In this document: positions 49,947 to 59,525 of the stretch, piece after piece
How positions within the stretch are numbered: position 1 is the first letter of the stretch
Layout of the letters: each line of letters begins with the position of its first letter
Source of the DNA: JACRDG01 sp963760985
Lineage (GTDB): Bacteria > Desulfobacterota > Desulfomonilia > Desulfomonilales > Desulfomonilaceae
Assembly: GCA_963760985.1 (NCBI GenBank)
Contig: CAVXFM010000009.1
Span: 104,090 to 168,089 of the forward strand
Direction: 5' to 3'
DNA: 64,000 nt
Program-made: the position numbers and the translations under genes
The notes under the pieces: generated by a model
Databases searched by the model: none
What the model saw: the letters and a program-made list of their open reading frames with translations, nothing else
What the model was told of the DNA's origin: nothing

Positions 49947-50278
49947 AGTGAACGTATCTCCTTTACGAGATCCGTCCCAACATCCCCAGCTGATTTCCGT
50001 CCATTACCCCCTTTCTTGGGAGGTGATTGTACTGGCCTGGGGTCTCTCTTGTCAACGTGTACGGCGGTGCTCTGGGACCGGATGTATTCTTGGACCTGTT
50101 CGTGAGTGAACCGGCGGTCGCGGGGGGTGACTTGGACGCATGCGAGCTTTTTTTCACGGACGAGCTTGTGGACGGTTTTGGTGCTGATACCCAATATGGC
50201 TCCTACCCCCTTTGCCGAAAGCAATGAGGGAATGGGTACGGGGATGGAGTCATGTCCGTATTGGTTATCGAGCGTCAT
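49937..50278 (-). CDS. excisionase-like helix-turn-helix protein
   Basis: A 113-residue protein with a MerR/excisionase-type HTH in the first 65 residues (LLSAKGVGAILGISTKTVHK, then VQVTPRDRRFTHEQVQEYI). The C-terminal half is basic and low-complexity. The gene overlaps the integrase start, a common arrangement for recombination directionality factors or integrase regulators. Its stop codon is TAG. Confidence 0.75.
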   Translation of the reverse strand: MTLDNQYGHDSIPVPIPSLLSAKGVGAILGISTKTVHKLVREKKLACVQVTPRDRRFTHEQVQEYIRSQSTAVHVDKRDPRPVQSPPKKGGNGRKSAGDVGTDLVKEIRSLCR

Positions 50279-50512
50279 TGTTCCGAACCTTCGTGCTTTC
50301 CGCCGCAGGGGTCTTCATGGACTGTGCCGAAAAGAGATCGCCAGGGGCGCTAATAACAATTTCTTGCGGGTCTGCCGCCGAGACTCGTTCCAGGGGCAGA
50401 CTTCGTTCCAGAAGAAGCGCCTATCCTTTGGGGTGGTAACTCTCGGGAGGCAGTCAGGCCTCGCCGGCAGGGAACATATGACCTGACTGCCGTTCAATGG
50501 AGCCTCCGCCTG

Positions 50513-51070
50513 TTACCCTTTGAGTTCGCACCCGCATTTGGCGCATACATAGCTCGGATTCTCGTCAGGGTGCTGAAGCTCTACGTTCTTTTGACTGATA
50601 AAGAAGGTCTCATTTCCGCATGACTGGCATTGGAGACGCCCTTCGTGATTTTGGCCCCCTCCCGGTTGCTCGCTGTTCAGGGTAAGCCATTCCACCAATT
50701 TTTCTTCGCCACGCACTTCCGAGCCGCTTTCAAACTGCAGCACATGGTCGCATTCCGCGCAGGCGAAAAATTCGTCGTCTTCATAACCGGAACGGTCATA
50801 GTGATCCTCATCGTAGTCCACATTGAGGGAACCGTCCGGGAGGCACGCATAGACTATGCGGCTACCGGGCAATGCGGGAGTATTTTCCTCGGTTCCCTGG
50901 GTCTGGTCTGGCTCACAGGCAACCGCCTTAATGAAATTGCGGCGCACATAACCGGGCGAGCCTCTGAATATCAACTCGGACCCGCAGTCAGGGCAGGTCG
51001 GTTGGCGGAGTCTCACCTGGGGAGTTGCATTGGACTTGGCGCTGCTTGTCTTTTCGTCTTTGAGTTTCAT
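50513..51070 (-). CDS. zinc-ribbon protein with four CxxC pairs
   Basis: A 185-residue protein starting ATG 51070 after AAAGGAG. CPDC at residue 26, CAEC near 107, CQSC near 149 and CAKC near 176 could form two zinc ribbons. The middle is acidic (DYDEDHYDRSGYEDDEF). I do not recognise the family. The same layout, an acidic segment plus FACAECDHVL-type ribbon, recurs in the gene at 53858-54251, so the two may be distant paralogs within the element. Confidence 0.7.
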   Translation of the reverse strand: MKLKDEKTSSAKSNATPQVRLRQPTCPDCGSELIFRGSPGYVRRNFIKAVACEPDQTQGTEENTPALPGSRIVYACLPDGSLNVDYDEDHYDRSGYEDDEFFACAECDHVLQFESGSEVRGEEKLVEWLTLNSEQPGGGQNHEGRLQCQSCGNETFFISQKNVELQHPDENPSYVCAKCGCELKG

Positions 51071-51160
51071 GGTTGTTCTCCTTTACTATCACGAGGGGGC
51101 AGCAATGGCTCTGGTGAGACCCTGCCCCATCCTCGGGTATGCCTATGATGAGGCTCTCCG

Positions 51161-51499
51161 CTACTCCGTTCTGGGCTCCTTCGAAAGCCTCAAGAACTGT
51201 TCCCGCAAGATGTCCGCTCGCGTTAATCCGAGACCAGCTTCCGCGTCCTCAAAATAGCCTTCAACGATCCCTTCAGCGCCACGCCTCGCCTCAACGAAAC
51301 TTCGTCCTTCTCCGACGAGGGATTTGACCCAGAGCAGAATAAGGGCGTCCAAGCTGTCGTAAAGCTCGATGGGCTCTTCCGCTATGCGGGTGACGGTTAC
51401 TGCCGGATGAAACTGTCCGCCCTCTTTGCGAAGTCGTCCGATGAATTCCACGGTGACTTCACATCTCTCTGCCAATTCTTCCACGGTGTACAGTGACAA
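51161..51499 (-). CDS. small HTH-like protein of the element
   Basis: A 112-residue protein from TTG 51499, which follows AGGAGG. The first 20 residues (YTVEELAERCEVTVEFIGRL) look like a MerR-type or chaperone-modulator HTH, followed by an acidic helical region. It could be a regulator or adaptor; no specific family is recognised. Confidence 0.6.
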   Translation of the reverse strand: MSLYTVEELAERCEVTVEFIGRLRKEGGQFHPAVTVTRIAEEPIELYDSLDALILLWVKSLVGEGRSFVEARRGAEGIVEGYFEDAEAGLGLTRADILREQFLRLSKEPRTE

Positions 51500-51651
51500 T
51501 TCTCGTTGCCTCCTTTATGATGGCCCCCGCGCGCAGGAAAGCTGGTGGGGGAGTTTCCAAATGTGGTCTTTCTTGGTTGATGTCAGATCGGTGTCGCCTG
51601 GGGAGAGGCGGCTGAAACGACGGATTTACCCTACTGCCATCGGGCGGCGAA

Positions 51652-52084
51652 TCAGAAATCTGAGAATCCGCTGTCTCCGTAGTTCAGGGCATCCTTTACG
51701 GTAGCTATGGCTTTCCAGATGGGCTGTCCCTCCAGCAGACATACATCCTTCCACGGATATCCTCTGCCGTTGCTGATCACCAATGCTGTTGCGTCCACCA
51801 GGTACACGGTCTTGTACACAAGTAACTGGTCACCGGACTGCCTGAAGAGCTGGTCGGACAGCTCCCGCCTCTCTATCAAAGCCTCCATCTCGTCTTTGGG
51901 CAGGAATCGGTCGAGACCGGAATCTTCCCACCGGACCCACTCCCGATCGTTGTCATCCATCTCCTTCCATTTGGCGATGTCCTGCTCTATGTGGAGTTGT
52001 TTTGACTTCGCATAGTCTTTTCCGATCCCTGTGCTGCTCTAACCTGCTCAGCCATTCCTTTATTGTTGCTGGGATTGCGTCCAT
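51652..52084 (-). CDS. hypothetical protein, one frameshift in an A-run
   Basis: ATG 52084 follows GAGGAAAG and reads MDAIPATIKEWLSRLEQHRD. At the AAAA run (TTTT at 52018-52021 on the plus strand) one extra base shifts the frame. Removing it continues DYAKSKQLHIEQDIAKWKE into the main frame down to 51652. Restored length is about 143 residues, helical at the N-terminus and beta-rich later. No family is recognised. Confidence 0.55.
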
Positions 52085-52212
52085 GGGCCACTTTCCTCGC
52101 TAGTGTTTTTAGTGGCCCAACCATTGACCCGTTCGGGCGAGGCCCGCCCCTCGGTTGACAAGAGGCGGAAGCCCTATTGAGTCGTGCATTAACGCCGACG
52201 GCGGAAAAGACT

Positions 52213-53504
52213 CTATTCTGGCTTCTTCTTACCTGATGTCCGTTTCTTGGCCGTCGAGCCAGGTCGGACAGGAAAACTGAATTCCGTGAACAAGGTATCC
52301 CCGGTGTAGATCACCTGGGGTTCTTCAAAAGTGTATTTTCCCCCGACCAGCCTTACCTGCTGTAACCCAAATAGGTAGCTGTGCTCATCACGGGCAACCA
52401 CCATAACGACTTCGGTGGGCCCGGCGTGGAATTCGGCTTTGTCCTTGTTAGGCAACTCCAGCCAGGCGAGCATCATGGCAGACGCTGCACCGTTTTCCCC
52501 TATCACCTGCCTCAAGTTCTTCTCTGTCAGGACTCTCTCTGTAGGTGACCAAGTGGTGAAACTGAACCCGGTGATGAGCGTTCCGGTCGATTTCGGCGAA
52601 AAGACCAAGAAGACTGGCCTTAACTCACCAGTGGTACATAGACAGCGGCGGCCCTCCTCAAGGAGCCGCTCGACCCTCAAAGAAAGTTCCCCCTTTGCTA
52701 CCGACACGGGAAACGATTTGCTGAAACCGGCATCTGGGGTCCAGTGCTCCCTGTCGATTCCAACGATTTCGTACCGCTGCAGCTTGGTGTCCTCGTCCAA
52801 TTCGCTGTCGTGCGCCCTGTTCCCTTGTGCGACCTGAGGAGGACACATGCGTTCCTCGATGAGCACACTTACAAGGCCTACGAAGTCAGTCTCTGATTGA
52901 CTGGACCGCCTGACGAGCCATTCCCAGTTGTTCTCGCCAATTCCGAAGTCTTCGCATCCAGAGCTGAGATACGGCAGGAACTCTTCGTATATAGCCCCAG
53001 AGCCCCAAAAGATCCTTACGCACCAGCTCAGGGTCATCAGCCAAGAGACAAAAGCACGCCGAAGATCCACCGGATCATTTCCCGATTGATACTTCTCTGC
53101 CAAGCGCTTCAATCCGTCGAGCAGAGCGTCCCGCTCCTGTGGACGCCCGACCTGATCTACCGCGAGGAAAAGTTCTGTCATGACTGAGAACGCTTCTTCT
53201 GCTCGGTTCAACCCCTTGACGGCGAGGGAAAGCAAGCCCAGACCGCAGATGACCTCATCCGACGTTGGCCCCAGGTTCGCCTTGTGGATGGCGAGATACC
53301 TCTGGATGTGCGGCAAGGCCTTCCGGGTACTCTTTCATCAAATAGTGCATCGAAGCCAGGACCGAGTCGTTGCGAAGCAGCTTCGAGGCTGTCCTCACCA
53401 TGGGTTTTAATTATTTGGTTCAGGTCTTGAGCGACTTGATCCATGAGATCTCGTATCGCTTGCTTTCCGGCTTCTGTAATTCTATGCGCGAATAACCGTG
53501 TCAT
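52213..53504 (-). CDS. large hypothetical protein with helical N-terminus, two frameshifts
   Basis: ATG 53504 after AAAGGAG starts a helical region (AGKQAIRDLMDQVAQDLNQI). Between about 53390 and 53310 two frame switches link LEAAS, KLLRNDSVLASMHYLMKEYPE and LPHIQRYLAIHKANLGPTSD. The rest runs to 52213. Restored length is near 430 residues. The N-terminal half looks like tetratricopeptide-type helices (AEEAFSVMTELFLAVDQVG); the C-terminal half is beta-rich and ends in a basic KKRTSGKKKPE tail. The function is unknown. Confidence 0.55.
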
Positions 53505-53612
53505 AGCAATTCTCCTTTAATTGGTGGGCACGCTCCGGCGAGCATTGCCAAGGTGTTCTTGAGACGTTCCCGGGCAAAGGCCGCAAGGGCCTTGCCCGGA
53601 ATACTGTGCGAG

Positions 53613-53861
53613 TCACTCCTGCGGGCTGGCTGAATGGGCCTTGAGCCACGCGACCAACTCTTCCGCAGTCTCAACAGGACTCCCGTCGTCGTTGGCCAGT
53701 TCGTGACCTTTCAAACACCGATACGTCGGATTCGCTGAGTAACGCGTGTGGCGGATGGGAGTTAGGGCAATCTCGGCTTGCTCCTCCTCGTCAGTGTCCC
53801 CAGGGATCGTGTAGACAGCTCGCACCTCTTGTACGAGCTCGATTCCTGTTTCGGTACTCAT
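53613..53861 (-). CDS. small hypothetical protein
   Basis: An 82-residue acidic protein whose start overlaps the stop of the upstream zinc-ribbon gene by 4 bases (ATGA), so the pair is translationally coupled. It contains TYRCLKGHEL and a C-terminal ETAEELVAWLKAHS that resembles VEWLTLNSEQ in the 50513-51070 protein. No family is recognised. Confidence 0.6.
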   Translation of the reverse strand: MSTETGIELVQEVRAVYTIPGDTDEEEQAEIALTPIRHTRYSANPTYRCLKGHELANDDGSPVETAEELVAWLKAHSASPQE

Positions 53862-54251
53862 AGAGACGGGTAGATTGGCAAACCGGGCAACTGAAGTTCA
53901 GGTACTTGAATCTCCTGACCTTCAGCCACAACCCGTTCCATCAGCTGTTCACTGGTGGACGATAAGGCGTTGTGGAATTCGTAGCCGCATTCCCGGCAGA
54001 AGATCGCGAGTTCATCATCACCATCTAGCTCGACCCTGCCGCACCCCTCGTGGCCATCACTCATCATCCCGAAGAAATGGCTGCGATGAAATACCCCGAA
54101 GTCGCAAAAACTCAGGCCGTCCTCCCCACACGCGGGGCAGCTCCTAACCCGGTGGAATACCAAGGGCGTTGCCTCCGTTTTTCGTATTGTCGGCCCGGTT
54201 AGTGCAGTTGCCGTCTTCAATCCCTACTTTGGGCAAGTCTTTTTCCGACAT
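53858..54251 (-). CDS. zinc-binding protein with CxxC pairs, frameshift near start
   Basis: ATG 54251 follows AAGGAG and reads MSEKDLPKVGI. The main frame resumes at KTATALTG (TTG 54220), so one base is probably wrong around 54220-54236; a genuine TTG start is the alternative. The body has SCPACGEDGLSFCDFG, a His-rich stretch (FHRSHFFGMMSDGHEGC), and FCRECGYEFH, giving several metal ligands. About 130 residues. It is the first member of a coupled pair with 53613-53861. Confidence 0.6.
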
Positions 54252-54464
54252 GGGTAATCTCCTTGTTGCTGTGTCGCGTTGTTCGTGCGAGCCTCGCGTG
54301 CTCGTAGACTCTGAAGGCGCGGCTCGACACACGTGAAGTTCCTATGCGCTTTCAGACGCACCTATCGATGTGCTCGACATGCTTGGTTGGTGTGGTTTGT
54401 GGGGACAGGGAGCATTTCGTAACACTCCCCGTCCTTCCGCGGGACTTCTCAACATACCCGTGGA

Positions 54465-54806
54465 TCACACGTTGCTTACGTCAGCCGCTATAATCGCCTC
54501 TCGATCCCTGAGCCAAGCTTCGCAGGGTTCACCGGACTCAGCATCGTCGTGGTCATCGAAGATCGCTATGAGCTTGGCGAATTCTTTGACGATCTGCCAC
54601 CTGTGATAGTCTAAGCATCGCAGCTCATAATCGAGAAATTCGTTCTTGTTTTCGAGCGGTTGACAGCTGCACCACTCCGTGGGACTGTCCCAGAAAGACC
54701 GGATCATGTCAGCTGTCTCCCCGAAACTGTCACATACAAGACGGAGCAGCCTTTGTGAATGCTCGTCAGGATGCGGTTCGACGGAGTCATCGCCGCTTTC
54801 AATCAC
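54465..54806 (-). CDS. hypothetical protein
   Basis: A 113-residue acidic helical protein from GTG 54806. The coding-like frame continues upstream (ALNEYAQKRRQ) without a normal start, so the true start may be an ATG near 54870 displaced by an indel in the CCCC run. The body contains FGETADMIRSFWDSP and WQIVKEFAKLIAIFDDHDD. No family is recognised. Confidence 0.5.
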   Translation of the reverse strand: MIESGDDSVEPHPDEHSQRLLRLVCDSFGETADMIRSFWDSPTEWCSCQPLENKNEFLDYELRCLDYHRWQIVKEFAKLIAIFDDHDDAESGEPCEAWLRDREAIIAADVSNV

Positions 54807-54872
54807 CTGACGTCGCTTCTGGGCATATTCGTTTAGCGCCGGGGATTTGATTCTGAGCAGCGCATGTGCGAT

Positions 54873-55088
54873 TTACAGGTTTCCCAGCAGATTGGCACAT
54901 ATTTCGGTGACGGCCTCTGCATCGCTTTCTGACGATTCGATGATGTCTTTGGCCCTGCCGCCTGCCAGCCAAGGACCGGTTACGTCCCGAAGCACCGCAG
55001 CGGTGAACATAAGCCTTCGGAAGGTCGCTACGGATCGCACCATCAGCTGTGCGTGTGTCAGTTCATTGCTTTCGTGTTCCTTGTTCAT
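54873..55088 (-). CDS. small helical hypothetical protein
   Basis: ATG 55088 follows AAGGAG at 8 bases. The 71-residue product is one or two long helices (MVRSVATFRRLMFTAAVLRD, then SDAEAVTEICANLLGNL). It lies just upstream of the 54465-54806 gene. The function is unknown. Confidence 0.55.
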   Translation of the reverse strand: MNKEHESNELTHAQLMVRSVATFRRLMFTAAVLRDVTGPWLAGGRAKDIIESSESDAEAVTEICANLLGNL

Positions 55089-55331
55089 GATGGAACTCCT
55101 TTCCATGAGGATAAGTGGCTGTTATTGTGACCGAATGTTGCATACGTCATTAGGCCGCAGCTGTCTGGTTGGCCTTGTTCTCAGTCTTCCAAGACCTTGT
55201 CTTCAGTTCGACTCACACAGCAGCGAAGATTTTTATGTGATGTTCAAAGTGCTTTTCACTTGCCGAAGATTTGAAGTTTAGGTCGAGTGTCAATTCTTCG
55301 GCAAGTGTACCAGATCCTCAATGATTATGTG

Positions 55332-56303
55332 TTAGGGGGTCAGGGAAGCTTTACCTGACTCCTGTTCTTTCTGATGCTGCTTTTCTACGAAGTTCTCCCG
55401 TAGATTAGCTTCCAGCTGCTTGAGCATTTCCTCGGAATCCCCTAGGGTTTCCCGGAACTTCCCGCTGAAATCCAGTAACTGTGCTATTTCCGTGTGGTCC
55501 AACACAGCGGACCGGTCTTTATCTTCGAGAAAGCCCTGTACGTCTTCATCGGAAGTCAACCGCACAAACTCGCGAAGTTGCCGGATCAGCGCCCTGGCTA
55601 TCTGTTTGTCTTGGGAAGGTGTCTTCCCAAGCATGGTGTCGATACGTTTCTTCAACTCGTTGGATGTGAGCCTATTCTCGTTAGCGGCCAAAGCCTGCTC
55701 CAGCCTTTGTTCCTGCTTTTTTAGGCGGGCAATCTGGAGCAGATGCTCGAAATGTAAATGGTCCAAGTGATATCCACGCTTACGCAACTCCATGTCCACC
55801 GCGGCAGCCTTGACACAATTCGTCAGTATCTGCCGGGTGAAGGGAATGTCGTCACGCTTGGCCAGGTCGTTTAGCGAAGTGTCCTTGTAGGGGTTCCTCG
55901 AAAAGGCTTGGCTTTCATCACTGTCAAAGTAAACGGCCAGCAGGTAGTACCCGATGAGCAGGTACGCATGAAAAATCGTCGCGATGATAATCCCTTTGAT
56001 TTCCTGTGCGACCTGATCGACTGTAGCCCCGTACAGACCATTGAAAACACCGTTCTGCTGCATGTCGAAAGGGCTGGCCCACACCACCTGGCCTTTGTTC
56101 TTGCCGGTGAAACGGTCCATGATCCAGGCAAATGAATCATCTGCCGATTCGTGGAGCTCGCTTGGCTCCATCTTGGCCGTTTCGGAATTGGGAGCCGGGT
56201 CCGATCCGGGCGCATCCGGCGGGATCGGCGGTTCCTGTGATTCCTTCTCTTTAGGCTCGGGCCGGCTTATAATTTTGGCCGGCACAAAATCGTTATTTTT
56301 CAT
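55332..56303 (-). CDS. 323-residue hypothetical protein with coiled-coil C-terminal half
   Basis: Starts at ATG 56303 with GGAG 8 bases upstream. An acidic Pro-rich N-terminus (residues 1-60) is followed by a globular helical region with WIMDRFTGKNKGQVVWASPF and a hydrophobic helix GIIIATIFHAYLLIGYYLLA. A long Glu/Lys/Gln-rich coiled-coil follows (EHLLQIARLKKQEQRLEQAL). The frame is intact. It resembles element-encoded structural or partition-associated proteins only in general architecture; no family can be named. Confidence 0.65.
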   Translation of the reverse strand: MKNNDFVPAKIISRPEPKEKESQEPPIPPDAPGSDPAPNSETAKMEPSELHESADDSFAWIMDRFTGKNKGQVVWASPFDMQQNGVFNGLYGATVDQVAQEIKGIIIATIFHAYLLIGYYLLAVYFDSDESQAFSRNPYKDTSLNDLAKRDDIPFTRQILTNCVKAAAVDMELRKRGYHLDHLHFEHLLQIARLKKQEQRLEQALAANENRLTSNELKKRIDTMLGKTPSQDKQIARALIRQLREFVRLTSDEDVQGFLEDKDRSAVLDHTEIAQLLDFSGKFRETLGDSEEMLKQLEANLRENFVEKQHQKEQESGKASLTP

Positions 56304-56544
56304 CCTGTGACTCCGCCTGTAGGGTGGCAGTGCATCACGCGCACTGTCGGAAGGGGAGGCACAGGGGCCGTCAGCGAGGATGTTCCAACATTCCTAATCA
56401 AGTGAAGTTAAAGGATGAATGATGAGGTCGTCCCGGCTGAGGTAACTCCCGTACCCCGGGGTTACTGTTTCAACTGCCTGACAGTTCATGTCGATGCCTG
56501 CCGAAGAGAGCGAGGGCTGTCAATTCTTGGGCCAACGGTGCTGC

Positions 56545-57094
56545 CTAGCCGTACGGAGTGGGCACCGATTGCTCAGTTCCTGTTAGGGGGGTAACACTCG
56601 GGGGCTCTTGATGGCCCTTGGCAGCGTCCGTCATCGGAGCCGTTTCACCATTCAGATCACAGGGGCTCACCTCTACTCCGCTCGCCACGATTCCCTGGAC
56701 TATTGATGTATTTCCGTGCCATCCAGCTTTAGTGAGGCCCGTGGCCCCTTTCCGGTCCCAGGTGACAGCGGCAGCCTCGGGAACCAGGAGCGCCCACACG
56801 ATCCTCACGTGCCTGTTCTCCGCGCCGGCCTGAGATGCGTTGAACAAAGAGGCCTCCCTTGTGACCTGCATTCCGTGGACCACTGCTCCGACCTTCAGCA
56901 GCAAGGGAACATCTTTGACGGGTTTCGGGGTGGAAGCCGCCGGCATGAGGGCAGAGGTGCCCTTCTCATCCCTGCCATCAGCATAGACCCCGTGCGGGAT
57001 CGGACTCTGGCATGGTCCAGGGTTTCCCTGGGAGGCAGTTAGGAATAAGACCAAAATCGAGATACAGAGCTGTTATCACCTCATGTTTCATCAT
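56545..57094 (-). CDS. putative exported protein, frameshift inside the signal peptide
   Basis: ATG ATG at 57094-57089 follows AGGAGGAG and reads MMKHEVITAL. Dropping one T near 57066 continues ISILVLFLTASQG, completing a typical signal peptide, and joins the open frame to 56545. Restored mature protein is about 160 residues, Ala/Val/Thr/Gly-rich, with VPLLLKVGAVVHGMQ and VRIVWALLVPEAAAVTWDRK. No family is recognised. Export is inferred from the reconstructed N-terminus only. Confidence 0.5.
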
Positions 57095-57477
57095 TTTCTC
57101 CTCCTGTTCTTTGTTGTTTGCAGAATGTTTCATGTCGGCCCCAGAAGGTGGTACTGGGCAACGTTCCCAAACTCCAGCCTACCGAGCCGCTGAGAGGGAA
57201 GCGGATCTCCTAGCTCCTAAACGGCGGCGTTCCTCTGGACAAGAGGGCCGAGGCCGCTCCAGAGGCACCCTGTTTTGCCCAAAGTCCTTGCAAGCCCGGG
57301 GCCATCTTCCTGTCACCAATAAAACCACGTGATTGTGGTGAGTTGCGACTTATGGCGGTTGAGAAATTCTGCAGAAGCTGTCCCGAAATTCTGCTGAACG
57401 AGCTGGAAATTCTGCCGAAGGGTTTCCGAAATTCTGTAAATTCTGCTCAGCAGAGTTTTCTGGCCTCACGAGGCATG

Positions 57478-59236
57478 TCAGGCCCGGCAGGTGCGCGCAG
57501 GCCAGCCAAAGATTCGGATGGGGATGGAGACTTGCGAGCCGAAAAGACTTTTACGGGAGGAGCAAGCGATTCTTGGGGGGGCGACCGAGAGGTAAAGAGG
57601 GCAAGCCTGCTTCTTACGGTACCGGGATAGCGTGGAGTCGGCCACACCCAAGGCTCTGGCAGCTTCTACCTGAGTCGAGCCCTGCCTAATGGTGTGCCGA
57701 TCAAAGTTCTCCATCGCTTCTTTGCCTGGGTACCGGGACCTTCTTCGTGCTCGGCCCTGTGGCCAGATGAGTGCCTCCACCAGATCTATAGCGTTTGCGC
57801 CAGGACGCGACCGAACGCTGCTTGGAGAGCCATTCGGGCCTGGTCGCCAGTGACTCGGTCTCCCGGTTTTCTCAAAATGTCAGTCACCACCATGAACTCT
57901 ACTGTCCGCCTCAGATCTAGCAGATTTTCCGGCCAAGAATGATTCACCAACGTCAGCAAGGCTTCGTCCTCCAAGTTGTTGAGCAGTGTGAATTGTGTTC
58001 CTCGGTATCGATCACCTGTGGCACGAAGAAAGTCATCCAAAAACAGGACGATGTCCTCCAGGCGTTCTCGAAGAGGAGGCACTCGGATGTACCGAAGCGC
58101 ACTGTATCGAAGGTCATCATTAACGGATGAAGACGCATCTCGACGCTCCTCGACTTCGGTCGCTGTCAAAACCAGTACCACGTCGGCTCCCCCGATCTCT
58201 CCATGCGGCCACTTTCTGCGCATCCCGCCCGTACGCTGCCACTCAGCAAGCCTGTCCCAGATGTCCCCAGCAGCATCGAGGGTTCCCGGATTACGAGAAT
58301 GCCGCCGTCGGCATCCCAGAACATACCTTGCCCCCCGGGTATGATGCCTTGCGAATCAATGGGACCGTCTCCAAACGGAACCGATGCAATGGATGCGGGA
58401 TCAGCTTTTCGGCAATCAAGATCCAGGAACGGTTGCCGATGTGCGCATCCCTGATGAAGTCTCTGCGAGAGAGACCTTTTTCCCACACCTTCCTCTCCAA
58501 CGATCCAGACGGGAGGCAGGGGAGGGAAATCGACCTCCCCATGGTCGGCATGGTACTCGTCATGGTGGTTGATGAACCCGATGCAGTCGTTCACAGCGCG
58601 GATCACTCCTTTCATTGCTGAAGAGAATCCCTCCTCAACAAGGAGCGCTATGCTCCTCCCTCCTTCACAAACAGAACTCACAAACTCCCTGACCTGGGCT
58701 AGATTCAGTTCACTCATCGCTGAATCCCCCCTTCCGGAAAACACCGACCAAACGTACAAATCGTCGCAAACACTTTGCATGGCCCGATACGGGGTCTTCC
58801 CGGCTTCCCACAGCCAGGACTTCGGCATCGGTGAACAAGGCGTACCAATTCTGTCCGCCATCGGGGGCTGGCGGTAGTGCAGGATCGGAACTATCCGATC
58901 CTTCCGGGCGGAATGTGCAAGGGCCAAAGAGCATTTGGCCTCCACTGCTACTGGTCCCAACTGCTAGTTCAAGGTCCGCATCATGGGCGCGCGGAGTGAG
59001 ATCGTGAAACGAAGCTCGTTCCGTCACACTCAAATATCCAAGGTGAGCTTGCTCAGTGGCCCTCAAATGAAACTGTTAAACAGGTCTCGCACAACATTTA
59101 AGTCTTCAAGACATGTGTCACGCTACTTTAGACACACTAATATAATGTCGCTAAGTCTAATTAGAGACCCTAATAGGCCCACCAGAGCCGCTCTAAGCTC
59201 TTGCAACCAATCCTATTGAATCACCTCCTCAGTCAT
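57478..59236 (-). pseudogene. degenerate AAA+ (NtrC-like) regulator with TyrR/Fis-type HTH, several frameshifts
   Basis: Pieces in different frames read in order. First is a PAS-like N-terminus (ATEQAHLGYLSVTERASFHD, then NWYALFTDAEVLAVGS). Next is an AAA+ domain with Walker A GEEGVGKRSL, a Walker B-like GGILVIRE and LRYIRVPPLRERLEDIV. Last is a C-terminal HTH TQVEAARALGVADSTLSRY. The GAFTGA loop needed to contact sigma54 is not found and the Walker B acid is replaced by Arg. Frame switches fall near 58740-58790, 58262 and 57798. Upstream of 59066 coding-like sequence continues to ATG 59236 through two in-frame TAGs and a TGA. Most likely a pseudogene of a former regulator. Confidence 0.6.
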
Positions 59237-59255
59237 AGAAATCAAAAGCGACCGC

Positions 59256-59293
59256 CAAACTAAGTTGCAACCGAACTAAGTAAACAACTTAGC
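59256..59293. repeat. cluster of AACTAAGT repeats
   Basis: AACTAAGT occurs at 59258-59265 and 59274-59281 (16-base period), and the inverted AACTTAG at 59286-59292. It lies upstream of the degenerate regulator in the most AT-rich stretch of the element. It may be an operator or iteron-like site. Confidence 0.4.
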
Positions 59294-59378
59294 TAGAATT
59301 GGTAGGTCGTTGAACGCACCGATAGCGTCCAAAACACATTTGGCTAACCGCCCCACCATCGTCTAAGCAAGCCTGAGC

Positions 59379-59525
59379 TTACCCTAGACGTGTTGGGATT
59401 TTCCGTCTGTCGCGTTCACTGAATGTGGGTACATTTGGAGAGAGTCCTCCTATGGCGGGGATAAGCACGGGGATTCGTGTCGGCGAGAGCTGTGAAGAAT
59501 TCAGGTTGTTTAATGTTCGCTTCAT
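59379..59525 (-). CDS. small protein with strong ribosome binding site
   Basis: ATG 59525 is preceded by AGGAGG at 8 bases. It encodes 48 residues beginning MKRTLNNLNSSQLSPTRIP, with a Pro/Gly-rich middle (VLIPAIGGLSPNVPTF) and a basic end. There is no known family. Composition is compatible with a small peptide gene, but the ribosome site is the main evidence. Confidence 0.4.
   Translation of the reverse strand: MKRTLNNLNSSQLSPTRIPVLIPAIGGLSPNVPTFSERDRRKIPTRLG

Noticed and set aside
59067..59236. Amber (TAG) codon reassignment in the element
   Set aside because: TAG is used as a normal stop in the excisionase-like gene of the same element, and the surrounding gene is already broken by frameshifts.
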